Positions 25,193-34,690 of a DNA stretch of 64,000 bases are shown here, in pieces; the first letter of the stretch is position 1; every line of letters starts with the position of its first letter. The translations under genes and the position numbers were made by a program. Origin of the DNA: Hydrogenophaga sp. (GTDB lineage Bacteria; Pseudomonadota; Gammaproteobacteria; Burkholderiales; Burkholderiaceae_C); the NCBI GenBank assembly GCA_016790705.1, contig JAEUOT010000006.1, forward strand, positions 1 to 64,000, written 5' to 3'. The notes beneath the pieces were generated by a model. It was not told where the DNA came from. It saw only the letters and a list, made by a program, of their open reading frames with translations, and did not search any database.

Positions 25193-26053
25193 ATGTTCGT
25201 GATCATCGGCTTCCTGGTCTCGATGGCCTGCATCTTCGGGGTGTACATCGCACACGGCGGCAACATCGGCGTGATCCTGCACGCCCTGCCGTTCGAGATC
25301 ATCACCATTCTCGGCGCGGCGATGGGCGCGTTCGTGATGAACAACCAGATGAAGGTGGTGAAGGCCTCGTTCGCGGGTCTGGCCGGCTGCTTCAAGGGCA
25401 GCAAGTACACCAAGGCCCGCTACATGGAGCTGCTGGCGCTGCAGTTCGACATCCTGCAGAAGGCCCGCAAGGAAGGCCTGATGGCGATCGAGCAGGACGT
25501 CGAGAACCCCGACCAGTCGCCGCTGTTCAAGAAGTACCCCGTGATCTCGGCCGACCACCACGTCACCGAGTTCATCACCGACTACCTGCGCATGATGGTC
25601 TCGGGCAACCTCAACGCCCATGAGATCGAGTCCCTGATGGACGCCGAGATCGAGACCCACCACCAGGAAGCCCACGCGCCGGTGGCGGCCATCGCGCGTC
25701 TGGCCGGCGGCCTGCCGGCGTTCGGTATCGTGGCGGCCGTGCTGGGCGTGGTGAACACCATGGGCTCGGTGGGGCAGCCCCCGGCGGTGCTGGGCGGCAT
25801 GATCGGCTCGGCGCTGGTCGGTACCTTCCTCGGGATCCTGATGGCCTACGGCATCGTGGAACCCCTGGGCGGCCTGATGGAGCAGAAGACCGAAGAGGCG
25901 TCCAAGGAATTTACCTGCATCAAGACCACGCTGCTGGCGTCGATGCAGGGCTACGCGCCGTCGACCGCGATCGAGTTCGGCCGCAAGGTGCTGTTCTCCG
26001 ATGTGCGACCCAGCTTCTCGGAGCTGGAAGGCCACGTGAAGGGCAAGAAGTAA
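25193..26053 (+). CDS. motA: Flagellar stator protein MotA
   Basis: 286 residues with four transmembrane helices (about 3-22, 33-52, 170-190, 200-222). The cytoplasmic loop carries the conserved charged region (KARYMELLALQFDILQKARK), which contacts FliG. The helix 3-4 region LPAFGIVAAVLGVVNTMGS and PPAVLGGMIGSALVGTFLGI is canonical. It forms the proton-driven stator with MotB. It is first in a motA-motB-cheY-cheZ operon behind a sigma-28 promoter. Confidence 0.97.
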   Translation: MFVIIGFLVSMACIFGVYIAHGGNIGVILHALPFEIITILGAAMGAFVMNNQMKVVKASFAGLAGCFKGSKYTKARYMELLALQFDILQKARKEGLMAIEQDVENPDQSPLFKKYPVISADHHVTEFITDYLRMMVSGNLNAHEIESLMDAEIETHHQEAHAPVAAIARLAGGLPAFGIVAAVLGVVNTMGSVGQPPAVLGGMIGSALVGTFLGILMAYGIVEPLGGLMEQKTEEASKEFTCIKTTLLASMQGYAPSTAIEFGRKVLFSDVRPSFSELEGHVKGKK

Positions 26054-26077
26054 CGCGCGCCGCGCGGGAGCAGCTTC

Positions 26078-27244
26078 ATGGCCGACGGAAAAAAGCTACA
26101 GCCGATCATCGTCAAGCGCGTCAAGAAGGGCGGGCATGCGGCGCATGGTGGCGCCTGGAAGATCGCCTACGCCGACTTCGTGACGGCCATGATGGCGTTC
26201 TTCCTGCTGATGTGGCTGCTGGGGTCGACCGCCAAGGGCGACCTGCAAGGCATCTCCGACTATTTCAATGCGCCGTTCAAGGTCGCGCTCATGGGCGGCG
26301 ACGGCACCGGCAACAGCGACAGCATCCTCCCCGGCGGCGGGCGCGACCTGTCCAAGTCGGCAGGACAGGTCGATGGCGGCGACTCCGAACGCGAGAAGAA
26401 GGAAAAGGGCGCGCAGATGGCCCGCGCCGAGCTGGCGCGCCAGGATGCGATGCGCATCGACGCCCTGCAGGCCAAGATCAACGAAATGATCGCCAGCAAC
26501 CAGGCGCTCTCCGAATTCGGCTCGCAGATCCGCATGGAGCAGACGCCCGACGGCTTGCAGATCCAGATCGTCGACGACCAGGCGCGCCCGATGTTCGATT
26601 CGGGCAGCGCGATCGTCAAACCCTATATGCGCGAGATCCTGCGCGAGATCGGCTCAGCGCTGGGCGACATCGAGAACCGGCTCACGCTCTCGGGCCACAC
26701 CGACGCCGCGCCGTATGGCAGCGGCGACCGCGGCTACAGCAACTGGGAACTCTCGGCCGACCGCGCCAACGCCTCGCGGCGGGAACTGGTGGCCGGTGGC
26801 CTGCCCGACGACAAGGTGGCACGCATCGAAGGGCTCGCGTCCAGCCGGCTGCTGGAGCCGACACAACCGAACGCGCCGATCAACCGGCGCATCAGCATCC
26901 TGGTGATGACCCGCGAGGCCGAGGAGCGACTGGCGCCCAAGGGCGATGGCAGCACGCCCACCCTGGCACCGGCCGCCCCGGCGCCGCTGGCGGCCGTGCC
27001 GGCCACACCGCCGCCGGCCGTGGCGGCGAACGCACCCGTCGGTGCACCGGTCAGTGCGCCGGTCGCCCCGGCGGCCCCGCCGCCCAGCCCGCCCGTGGGC
27101 CAGACACCGGCCGCCCCGCCCGCGGCCGCGCCGGAAGGTGCCACCGCGCCAGCGAGAAAACTGCCGCTGGGCCTGCCCGATCTTCAGAAACTGGCCGAAG
27201 TGCCGAAACCCCGTGAAGAGGCGGGGCCCGTCAAACCCCGCTGA
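26078..27244 (+). CDS. motB: Flagellar stator protein MotB
   Basis: 388 residues, longer than usual (about 310). The single transmembrane helix has the proton-binding D33 ([19 protein letters not shown]). The periplasmic OmpA-like peptidoglycan-binding domain (about 160-285) has [27 protein letters not shown] and [16 protein letters not shown]. After it comes a tail of about 95 residues, almost only Ala, Pro, Val and Gly, ending [12 protein letters not shown]. The extra tail has no recognised function. The gene starts 24 bases after motA. Confidence 0.96.
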   Translation: MADGKKLQPIIVKRVKKGGHAAHGGAWKIAYADFVTAMMAFFLLMWLLGSTAKGDLQGISDYFNAPFKVALMGGDGTGNSDSILPGGGRDLSKSAGQVDGGDSEREKKEKGAQMARAELARQDAMRIDALQAKINEMIASNQALSEFGSQIRMEQTPDGLQIQIVDDQARPMFDSGSAIVKPYMREILREIGSALGDIENRLTLSGHTDAAPYGSGDRGYSNWELSADRANASRRELVAGGLPDDKVARIEGLASSRLLEPTQPNAPINRRISILVMTREAEERLAPKGDGSTPTLAPAAPAPLAAVPATPPPAVAANAPVGAPVSAPVAPAAPPPSPPVGQTPAAPPAAAPEGATAPARKLPLGLPDLQKLAEVPKPREEAGPVKPR

Positions 27245-27276
27245 ACCGCCACTGTTTCCTGAACGGAGACCTCACC

Positions 27277-27663
27277 ATGTCCACCCCGATGAAATTCCTG
27301 ATCGTTGACGACTTCTCCACCATGCGCCGCATCGTGCGCAACCTGCTCAAGGAGATCGGTCACACCGACGCCGACGAGGCCGAAGACGGCGTGGTTGCGC
27401 TTAACAAGCTGCGCGGCGGCAACTTCAATTTCGTGGTGAGCGACATCAACATGCCCAACATGAACGGATTCCAGTTGCTGGCCGAGATCAAGAAGGACGA
27501 GGCGCTCAAGCACCTGCCGGTCCTGATGGTGACGGCCGAGGCGCGCAAGGAGGACATCGTGATGGCGGCGCAGGGCGGGGCGGCGGGCTACATCGTCAAG
27601 CCCTTCACCAAGGCCACGCTGGAAGACAAGCTCGCCAACATCTTCAAGAAACTGGGCCTTTGA
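27277..27663 (+). CDS. cheY: Chemotaxis response regulator CheY (motor copy)
   Basis: 128 residues. Receiver domain with D11/D12 ([17 protein letters not shown]), phospho-acceptor D56 ([11 protein letters not shown]), T86 (VTAEAR) and K108 ([10 protein letters not shown]). This matches the enterobacterial motor CheY very closely, more than the che-operon copy does, so it is the likely FliM ligand. It is followed by its phosphatase cheZ, 21 bases downstream. Confidence 0.97.
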   Translation: MSTPMKFLIVDDFSTMRRIVRNLLKEIGHTDADEAEDGVVALNKLRGGNFNFVVSDINMPNMNGFQLLAEIKKDEALKHLPVLMVTAEARKEDIVMAAQGGAAGYIVKPFTKATLEDKLANIFKKLGL

Positions 27664-27684
27664 GCCCTTGCCGGGAGATCCCCC

Positions 27685-28302
27685 ATGTCACCGAGCCCCC
27701 ACAGCCCGGGTAACCCGGAAATGTTCCAGCAACTGGGCGTGATCACCCGCCAGTTGCACGACGCCCTCAAGGAGCTGGGCTACACCGACCGCCTCAAGGG
27801 CACGGTCGACCAGTTGCCCGACGCGCAGAGCCGGCTGTCCTACATCGCCCGCCTGACCGGCGAGGCGGCGGAGAAGGTGCTCAACCATGTCGAGGGCGCC
27901 AAGTCCGAGCAGGAACTGATCGCGGGCCGGGGACGCCAGCTTGCCGCAACCATCGCCTCGGTGCCCGGCCTGTCCAAGGCCATGCCCGAGCTGCTGCAGT
28001 GGTCGCAGGAGGTGATCGACAACGCCGAGAAGAGCGACTCGCGGCTGACCGAAATCATGATGGCGCAGGACTTCCACGACCTGACCGGCCAGGTGATCGC
28101 CCGCGTGGTCCAGCTCGCCGGCACCATCGAAGAGCAGTTGCTGGGGCTGCTGCTGCAATCGGCCCCGTCCGGCACACCCGGCCAGGACAAGGCCTACGAC
28201 ATCAACAAGCTCGAAGGCCCGGTGGTGAGCACCGAAGGCCGCACCGATGTCGTGGCCGATCAGCAGGGCGTCGACGACCTGCTCGCCAGTCTCGGTTTCT
28301 GA
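27685..28302 (+). CDS. cheZ: CheY-P phosphatase CheZ
   Basis: 205 residues, the usual length. A long helical hairpin carries the catalytic motif MMAQDFHDLTGQVIARVV with D132 and Q136. A flexible linker leads to the C-terminal CheY-binding peptide VDDLLASLGF. It speeds dephosphorylation of CheY-P. It is the last gene of the motA operon. Confidence 0.97.
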   Translation: MSPSPHSPGNPEMFQQLGVITRQLHDALKELGYTDRLKGTVDQLPDAQSRLSYIARLTGEAAEKVLNHVEGAKSEQELIAGRGRQLAATIASVPGLSKAMPELLQWSQEVIDNAEKSDSRLTEIMMAQDFHDLTGQVIARVVQLAGTIEEQLLGLLLQSAPSGTPGQDKAYDINKLEGPVVSTEGRTDVVADQQGVDDLLASLGF

Positions 28303-28343
28303 TCGGCATCTCCGCGCCTCGGCGCTGACGCCCTGCTGGGGGA

Positions 28344-28376
28344 AAAGCGGGTGTCGGCGGGACCTTTTCCCGCTTT
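28344..28376 (+). terminator. Inverted repeat after cheZ, possible terminator
   Basis: AAAGCGGG and CCCGCTTT are 17 bases apart and are followed by AGTTTT. An alternative pairing GGGAAAAG/CTTTTCCC overlaps it. It could end the motA operon or be a regulatory site for flhB. Confidence 0.45.
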
Positions 28377-28400
28377 AGTTTTCCGACCCGACTTCCACAA

Positions 28401-28425
28401 TCTGGCTCAAACCCCCTGAGCCAGA
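28401..28425 (+). promoter_or_regulatory. Perfect 9-base inverted repeat at the flhB start
   Basis: TCTGGCTCA and TGAGCCAGA are separated by 7 bases, and the second arm ends 3 bases before the flhB ATG. There is no purine-rich ribosome site in front of this start; the dyad occupies that place. It may be an operator or an mRNA hairpin that controls flhB translation. Confidence 0.6.
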
Positions 28426-28428
28426 ACG

Positions 28429-29586
28429 ATGTCGTCCGCCCAAGACAAGAACCTGCCCGCCACCGCGCACCGCCTGAAGAAGGCGCGCGAGGAAGGCCAG
28501 ATCCCGCGTTCCCGCGAACTGGGCAACCTGGCGGTCCTGGGCAGCGGGGCGGTGATGATCATGTTCCTGCTGCCGACGGGCTTTTCGCGGCTGCAGGACG
28601 CGCTCCAGTCGCAACTGCGCTTCGACCATCAGGCGCTGCTGGACCCCCGCCTGATGCTGGAGCGTCTCTCGGGAAGCCTGGGCATGGGCCTGAGCCTGTT
28701 CCTGCCGCTGGGGCTGGCCTCGCTGGCCATCGCGGTGTTTGTCGCGTTCGCCTCCGGGAGCTGGACCCTGAGCGCCAAGCCGCTGCAGCCCGACCTCACC
28801 CGCCTCAATCCCCTGTCCGGCCTGGGGCGCCTGTTCTCGAAACAGCAGCTCTTCGAGACAGCCAAGCTGCTGTTCCTGACGATCGTGGTCGGCCTGATCG
28901 GCTGGCAGTTCCTGTCCTCACACATGCTGTCCTTCGCCAGCCTGGTGATGCAGCCGCTGGAGAGCGGGATGGGGCAGCTCGGTCTGTGGATGCGCAGCGG
29001 CGTGACTATCCTGCTGGGGGTCGTGACCGTGTTTGCGCTGATCGACTTCCCGATGCAGAAATTCCTCTATGCGCAGCACATGCGCATGTCCCAGGAAGAG
29101 GTCAAGCGCGAGCACCGCGAACACGAGGGTGACCCGCACGTCAAGGGCCAGCGCCGTCGCCGCCAGCGCGAACTGGCAAACCGCCTGAGCATCGGCGCGG
29201 TGCCGCGCGCCGACCTGGTGGTCATGAACCCGACCCACTACGCGGTCGCGATCCAGTACGACGACACCACCATGGCGGCGCCACGGGTGATCGCCAAGGG
29301 CGCGGACCTGATCGCGCTGCGCATCCGCGACGTCGCCAAGGAACACAAGATCCCGGTGCTGCAGTCGCCGATGCTGGCGCGTGCCCTGTACGCGCACACC
29401 GAACTCGACCAGGAAGTGCCGGCCGCGCTCTACACCGCCGTGGCCCAGGTGCTGGCCTACGTGTACCAGCTCAAGGCCGCGCTGGCCGGGCGGGGCGCCA
29501 TGCCCGGCGAGCCGCCGACACCGGACGTGCCGCAAGAACTTGATCCGCACTGGAAACCCGCGAAGACCACGGGAGCCGCTGAATGA
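28429..29586 (+). CDS. flhB: Flagellar export switch protein FlhB
   Basis: 385 residues. Four transmembrane helices are followed by a cytoplasmic domain with the autocleavage motif NPTH (N267-H270, in VVMNPTHYAVAIQY). FlhB switches export from rod/hook to filament substrates, in response to FliK. A Pro-rich tail ends the protein. Its stop overlaps flhA by ATGA. It heads flhB-flhA-flhF-flhG-fliA, where every junction up to flhG overlaps. Confidence 0.97.
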   Translation: MSSAQDKNLPATAHRLKKAREEGQIPRSRELGNLAVLGSGAVMIMFLLPTGFSRLQDALQSQLRFDHQALLDPRLMLERLSGSLGMGLSLFLPLGLASLAIAVFVAFASGSWTLSAKPLQPDLTRLNPLSGLGRLFSKQQLFETAKLLFLTIVVGLIGWQFLSSHMLSFASLVMQPLESGMGQLGLWMRSGVTILLGVVTVFALIDFPMQKFLYAQHMRMSQEEVKREHREHEGDPHVKGQRRRRQRELANRLSIGAVPRADLVVMNPTHYAVAIQYDDTTMAAPRVIAKGADLIALRIRDVAKEHKIPVLQSPMLARALYAHTELDQEVPAALYTAVAQVLAYVYQLKAALAGRGAMPGEPPTPDVPQELDPHWKPAKTTGAAE

Positions 29587-31667
29587 ACGAGCAACTGAAA
29601 TTCCTGCAGCAATGGCTGGGCCGCCATGCGACCGTGGCCCAGGGCCTGGCAGCGCCGCTGCTGATCATCGTCGTGCTGGCGATGATGGTGCTGCCGCTGG
29701 CGCCCTGGGTGCTGGACACCTTCTTCACGCTGAACATCGCGACCGCGCTGATCGTGATGATGGTGGCGGCCTACATGCGCAAGCCGCTGGACTTCTCGGT
29801 GTTCCCGACGGTGCTGCTGCTGACCACCTTGCTGCGGCTGTCGCTGAACGTCGCGTCCACCCGCGTGGTGCTGATGGAAGGTCACACGGGACCGGGCGCT
29901 GCCGGTCGCGTGATCGAGGCCTTCGGCCATTTCCTGATCGGCGGCAACTTCGCGGTCGGCCTGATCGTGTTCGCGATCCTGGTGGTGATCAACTTTGTCG
30001 TGATCACCAAGGGCTCGGAGCGGATCGCCGAGGTGTCGGCCCGCTTCACCCTGGACGCCATGCCCGGCAAGCAGATGGCCATCGACGCCGACCTGGGCGC
30101 CGGCCTGATCAACGAGGAACAGGCCAAGAAGCGGCGCGCCGAAGTCGGCGAGGAGGCGGAGTTCTTCGGTTCGATGGATGGCGCCTCGAAGTTCGTTCGC
30201 GGCGACGCCATCGCCGGCATCCTGATCCTGTTCATCAACGTGATCGGCGGCCTGATCATCGGCATGGTGCAGCACGGCCTGTCGGCCGGCGATGCCGCCG
30301 ACAGCTACATCCTGATGGCGGTCGGCGATGCGCTGGTCGCCCAGATCCCGGGTCTGCTGATCTCGGTCGCGGCCGCCATGGTGGTCTCGCGCGTCGGCAA
30401 GGATCAGGACCTGGGGCATCAGCTGATAAGCCAGATGTTCCTCTCCTCGCGCGTGCTGGGGGTGGCGGCCGCCGTGCTGTTCCTGCTGGGCATCGTGCCG
30501 GGCATGCCGCACGTGGTGTTCCTGGCCTTTGCGCTGCTGCTCGGCGGTGGCGCCTGGTGGCGGCTGCAGGAGGAAAACCGGCCGCAGGCGCCCGAGCAGC
30601 CGGCCACGCCGCCCAGCGACGGCGAAGCGACCTGGGACGACCTGCAGCCGGTCGACCTGCTGGGCCTGGAGCTGGGCTACCGCCTGATCGCCATGGTCGA
30701 CAAGAACCGCCAGGGCGATCTGCTCACCCGCATCAAGGGCGTGCGCAAGAAGTTCGCCCAGGAGGTCGGTTTCCTGCCGCCGGCGGTGCACGTGCGCGAC
30801 AACCTGGAGCTGCGTCCCAGCGGCTACCGCATCACCTTGCGCGGCGTGGTGGTCGGCGAGGGCGAGGTCTTCCCCGGCATGTTCCTGGCCATCGACCCGG
30901 GCGGCATCGGCATTCCGCTGATCGGCACCCCGACCAAGGACCCGGCGTTCGGCCTGCCGGCGCACTGGATCGACGAGAAGCAACGTGAAAACGCGCAAAT
31001 GGCGGGTTTCACGGTGGTTGATTCCGAGACTGTGCTGGCGACCCATCTTTCACACTTGATGCAAGTCCAGGCCGCCAAGTTGCTGAGCCGGACGGAGACC
31101 CAGGAACTGGTCGAACACGTGACCCGCCTGGCCCCGAAACTGATCGAAGAAGTCGTGCCGAAAATGGTTTCCATTGCCACCTTCCAGAAAGTGCTGCAGC
31201 TGCTGCTGGAAGAGTCGGTGCACGTGCGCGACATCCGGACCATCATCGAATCCCTGGCCGAACACGCCGGTGCCTCCACCGACCCGGTCGAGCTGGCCCG
31301 CCGGGTGCGCACCGCGCTGTCGCCGGCCATCGTTCAACAGATTTACGGCGGTTCCGTCAAGGAACTTGAGGTCATTGCGATCGAGCCGGGCCTGGAGCGC
31401 CTGCTGATGCAGGCCCTGACGGGCAACGGCGCCGGCGCGCTCGACCCGGGTGTGGCCGAGACGCTGAGCAAATCGGCCGCCGATATTGCCAACCGACAGG
31501 AAGAAAAGGGCGTGCCCGCCTGCCTGCTGGTGCCCGACGCCATCCGCACCGCGATGGCCCGCCTGCTGCGCCGCGCCGCGCCGCGCCTGCAGGTGCTCGC
31601 CCACAGCGAGATTCCTGAAACCCACCTCATCCGTATCGGCCCGATTCTTGGGGAGCTTGCAGCATGA
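29583..31667 (+). CDS. flhA: Flagellar export protein FlhA
   Basis: 694 residues, standard length. About eight transmembrane helices are followed by the FHIPEP-type signature region (RLSLNVASTRVVLMEGHTGP), a short linker near residue 340 and a large cytoplasmic domain that forms the docking ring for chaperone-substrate complexes. FlhA is the ion-conducting part of the export gate. It overlaps flhB and flhF by four bases each. Confidence 0.97.
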   Translation: MNEQLKFLQQWLGRHATVAQGLAAPLLIIVVLAMMVLPLAPWVLDTFFTLNIATALIVMMVAAYMRKPLDFSVFPTVLLLTTLLRLSLNVASTRVVLMEGHTGPGAAGRVIEAFGHFLIGGNFAVGLIVFAILVVINFVVITKGSERIAEVSARFTLDAMPGKQMAIDADLGAGLINEEQAKKRRAEVGEEAEFFGSMDGASKFVRGDAIAGILILFINVIGGLIIGMVQHGLSAGDAADSYILMAVGDALVAQIPGLLISVAAAMVVSRVGKDQDLGHQLISQMFLSSRVLGVAAAVLFLLGIVPGMPHVVFLAFALLLGGGAWWRLQEENRPQAPEQPATPPSDGEATWDDLQPVDLLGLELGYRLIAMVDKNRQGDLLTRIKGVRKKFAQEVGFLPPAVHVRDNLELRPSGYRITLRGVVVGEGEVFPGMFLAIDPGGIGIPLIGTPTKDPAFGLPAHWIDEKQRENAQMAGFTVVDSETVLATHLSHLMQVQAAKLLSRTETQELVEHVTRLAPKLIEEVVPKMVSIATFQKVLQLLLEESVHVRDIRTIIESLAEHAGASTDPVELARRVRTALSPAIVQQIYGGSVKELEVIAIEPGLERLLMQALTGNGAGALDPGVAETLSKSAADIANRQEEKGVPACLLVPDAIRTAMARLLRRAAPRLQVLAHSEIPETHLIRIGPILGELAA

Positions 31668-33175
31668 ACATCCAGCGATTCACCGCACCGACCTCCCGCG
31701 AGGCCATGGCCAAGGCACGCGCTGCCTTCGGCGACTCGGCCGTGATCCTGTCCAGCCGGGCCACCGACGACGGCTTCGAGGTGATGGCCGCCGCCGAGGA
31801 AAGCCTCGCGCCGGTTCAGCCCAACCCGCTCGCCGCCCGCCCCACGGAGCGCATCCCGATGATCCGCACCCGCAACGCGGCCGAGCCGTCCTTTGCCGAC
31901 TCCGTGCAGGACGACACCGAGCAGATGGCGATGAGCACCCTGTCCTTCCAGGAGTACGTGCGCGAGCGCATGCTGCGCAAGCGCCGCGCCGAGATGGGCA
32001 TGGAGGCCGAGGCGGAGGCGCCCGCACCCGCTGCGGCCCCGCGCGCGGCCGTCCGTGCGCCTGCTGCACCGGCACCCTCGCTGAGCATGGCGCCTTCGCG
32101 CCCGGCGCCTCGCATGCCGATGGCAGACCCGGAGCCGGCACCGATCCGCACCCGCGCCGCAGCGCCGGCCAAGCCGGCCTGGGCCGACTCGGCGCCCGCC
32201 GCCGCGCCCCGCATGGGCGAGGGCGGTGACAGCCGCATGGCGGTCGAACTGTCCGCGCTCAAGGACATGATCGAAGAGCGCTTCAACACCCTGGCCTGGC
32301 TCGGTTCGTCAAAGCAGAACCCGATCCAGTCCAACCTGATGCTCAAGCTGATCCGCGCCGGCTATTCGCCCGCGATCGCCCGCGCGGTGCTCGAACGCAT
32401 TCCCGCCGACACCGGCGCCCAGCAGGCGGTGCGCTGGGTGATGGACACGCTGACCCGCAACCTGAAGACGCCCCAGCCCGGCGCCAGCCTGTGCGAAGAG
32501 GGCGGGGTGATCTCCCTGATCGGCTCCACCGGCGTCGGCAAGACCACCACTGCCGCCAAGCTCGCCGCACAGTGCGTGCGCCAGTTCGGCGCCGCCAGCG
32601 TCGGCCTGATCACGCTGGACACCTACCGCGTCTCCGGCTACGAACAGTTGCGCGCCTACGGCCGCATGCTCGGCGTCGTGGCCCACCTGGCCCATGACCG
32701 CGCGGCGCTCAAGGACCTGCTGAACCTGCTCTCGGGCAAGCGCATGGTGATCATCGACACCGCCGGCCTGGGCCAGCGCGACCAGCGCATCCAGGAAATG
32801 CTGGACGTGCTGGACATGCCTTCGGTCAAGAAGGTGCTGGTGCTCAACGCCGGCGCCCATGGGGACACGATGGACGATGTGCTGACCTCGTTCAAGGCCA
32901 GCACCCTGCACGGCGTGGTTCTCTCCAAGGTCGACGAGGCCGTCAAGCTCGGCCCGGCCATCGACGCCCTGATCCGTCACCAGGTCGTGCTGCGCGGCGT
33001 GGCCAACGGCCAGCGCGTGCCCGAGGACTGGCAGAACCCGGACGCCGCCGCCATCGTGCGCATGTCGCTGGGCACCGAGGGCAAGTCGGCCTACGACCCG
33101 CTGGCCACCGAGATGGGCTTCTACTTCTCGCAGGGCACCACCCGTGGTGTCCAGCTGGGAGCCTCTCATGTTTGA
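31664..33175 (+). CDS. flhF: SRP-type GTPase FlhF
   Basis: 503 residues. The N-terminal basic part (MNIQRFTAPTSREAMAKARA) is followed by a long Ala/Pro/Arg-rich linker (about 115-190), an N domain and the G domain. The P-loop is IGSTGVGKTTTAAK (near 286-299); further GTPase motifs are LDTYRVSGYEQL, DTAGLGQRD and SKVDEAVKLG. FlhF fixes the site and number of flagella, acting at the pole in polarly flagellated species. The linker is unusually long and low-complexity. It overlaps flhG by 8 bases. Confidence 0.95.
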   Translation: MNIQRFTAPTSREAMAKARAAFGDSAVILSSRATDDGFEVMAAAEESLAPVQPNPLAARPTERIPMIRTRNAAEPSFADSVQDDTEQMAMSTLSFQEYVRERMLRKRRAEMGMEAEAEAPAPAAAPRAAVRAPAAPAPSLSMAPSRPAPRMPMADPEPAPIRTRAAAPAKPAWADSAPAAAPRMGEGGDSRMAVELSALKDMIEERFNTLAWLGSSKQNPIQSNLMLKLIRAGYSPAIARAVLERIPADTGAQQAVRWVMDTLTRNLKTPQPGASLCEEGGVISLIGSTGVGKTTTAAKLAAQCVRQFGAASVGLITLDTYRVSGYEQLRAYGRMLGVVAHLAHDRAALKDLLNLLSGKRMVIIDTAGLGQRDQRIQEMLDVLDMPSVKKVLVLNAGAHGDTMDDVLTSFKASTLHGVVLSKVDEAVKLGPAIDALIRHQVVLRGVANGQRVPEDWQNPDAAAIVRMSLGTEGKSAYDPLATEMGFYFSQGTTRGVQLGASHV

Positions 33176-33968
33176 GAACGGCTCCGATCAGGCGGCCGGC
33201 CTGCGGGCCGCGTCGCAGCGCCACGAGGCGGTGATGATGGCCGTCGCGAGCCCGGCCCAGCCGGCCCGCGCCTATGAAATGCTCTGCCATCTCGCGATGG
33301 GCCTCAAGCAACTGGGCCGTCTGCCGGTGATCATCGACGGCACCGCCGCCGAAGCCGGCGAGCGTCGCGAGAACGACGGCAGCCACCTGGGCCTGCAGCA
33401 CGCGCTGACCGACGCCTCGATTTCGGGTCTCGGCCACGCCGGCGACGGCCACGAGTGGCTGGTGATGCCCGGCGCGACCGGCCTGCGCACCCTGCAGCAG
33501 ACCGCGCTGGCGGCCGGCGGCGCGGTGGCGCTGTCGAGGCTGCTCTCGCCCTTTGCGGCCGGTACCGTGCTGCTGGTGTTCGCGCCGGCGCACGAGGTCT
33601 CGCCGCTGACCAGCGGCCTGAACGCGCGCGTGCTGGTGCCGGTGCTGCCCTGGCCGCAGGCCGCCATCGACGCCTACGGCGCCGTCAAGCTGCTGCACAT
33701 GGCCGGCGCGATCCCCGTGCTGGCCCCGATGAATACCGACCCCGCCGAGATGCCGCTTGAACAGGTGATCGCGGGCGTGAACGAGTGCGCCAGGCGCCAC
33801 CTGGGCATCGAGCCCGAACGCTGGAATCCGCCCGTGTGGGCGACCGCCGTCCAGGAATGCGCCCTCGCCCGACCGCAGCGCAAGGACACCCTGCACGGCT
33901 GGCGCGAACCGCGCTACGCCGGCATGGGTTCGCCCTTCGGCGACGCGGCAACCTCCTTCTGGAGCTGA
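33168..33968 (+). CDS. flhG: FlhG/FleN-like MinD-family protein without a P-loop
   Basis: 266 residues from the ATG at 33168. Residues 7-13 are DQAAGLR, the N-terminal motif by which FlhG activates the FlhF GTPase. The rest has the MinD/ParA size and strand order (LPVIIDGTAAEAG, HEWLVMPGATGLR, GTVLLVFAPAHEVSPLT), but where KGGVGKT should be, the sequence reads VASPAQPARAYE. The ATP-binding Walker A is therefore missing. The position between flhF and fliA supports the assignment. Loss of ATPase control would make it an FlhF regulator only; this is inference. Confidence 0.85.
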   Translation: MFENGSDQAAGLRAASQRHEAVMMAVASPAQPARAYEMLCHLAMGLKQLGRLPVIIDGTAAEAGERRENDGSHLGLQHALTDASISGLGHAGDGHEWLVMPGATGLRTLQQTALAAGGAVALSRLLSPFAAGTVLLVFAPAHEVSPLTSGLNARVLVPVLPWPQAAIDAYGAVKLLHMAGAIPVLAPMNTDPAEMPLEQVIAGVNECARRHLGIEPERWNPPVWATAVQECALARPQRKDTLHGWREPRYAGMGSPFGDAATSFWS

Positions 33969-33973
33969 CAGAC

Positions 33974-34690
33974 ATGTACACCGCCAAAGGCACCCTCAAC
34001 CGCGACGATCAGCTGCGCAAGTACAGCCCGCTGGTGCGACGGCTGGCCCATCACATGATTGCCAAGCTGCCGCCCAGTGTCGAAGTCGACGACCTGATCC
34101 AGGTCGGCATGATCGGGCTGACCGAGGCCATCGCGCGCTTCGAACCCTCGCAGGGCGTGCAGTTCGAGACCTTCGCCAGCCAGCGCATCCGCGGCGCGAT
34201 GCTCGACGAACTGCGCGACGGCGACTGGATGAGCCGCGGCTCGCGCAAGAGCCAGAAGGACATCGAAGGCGCCGTGCACCGGCTGCAGCAGAAGCTGCAC
34301 CGCGCGCCCATGGAGTCCGAGATCGCCAAGGAGCTGGGCATGACCCTGCCCGACTACCAGCAGATGCTGGCCAAGGTGCGCGGCACGCAACTGGTCTACC
34401 TGGAGGACATCAGCTGCCGTGACGACGACGAGGAAGGTTTTCTCGATCGCCACATGGGCGACAGCGAGTCCGACCCGTCCTCGCTGCTGCAGGACCAGCG
34501 CATGCGCATGGCCCTGGTCGAGGCGATCAAGAACCTGCCCGAACGCGAACAGCAGATCATGTCCATGTACTACGAACACGACATGAACCTCAAGGAGATC
34601 GCGGCCGTGCTCGGCGTGACCGAGTCGCGCATCTGCCAACTGCACAGCCAGTCCATTGCCCGCCTGCGCACCAAGCTGCGCGAGCACTGA
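33974..34690 (+). CDS. fliA: Flagellar sigma factor FliA (sigma-28)
   Basis: 238 residues from the ATG at 33974, 5 bases after flhG. Region 2 includes YSPLVRRLAHHMIAKLP, VDDLIQVGMIGLTEAIARF and FETFASQRIRGAMLDELRD; region 3 has SRGSRKSQKDIEGAV; region 4 ends with the helix-turn-helix LKEIAAVLGVTESRICQLH. It directs polymerase to late genes and is inhibited by FlgM, encoded here too. Matching sigma-28 promoters are visible before che, fliC, motA and flgM. Confidence 0.98.
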   Translation: MYTAKGTLNRDDQLRKYSPLVRRLAHHMIAKLPPSVEVDDLIQVGMIGLTEAIARFEPSQGVQFETFASQRIRGAMLDELRDGDWMSRGSRKSQKDIEGAVHRLQQKLHRAPMESEIAKELGMTLPDYQQMLAKVRGTQLVYLEDISCRDDDEEGFLDRHMGDSESDPSSLLQDQRMRMALVEAIKNLPEREQQIMSMYYEHDMNLKEIAAVLGVTESRICQLHSQSIARLRTKLREH

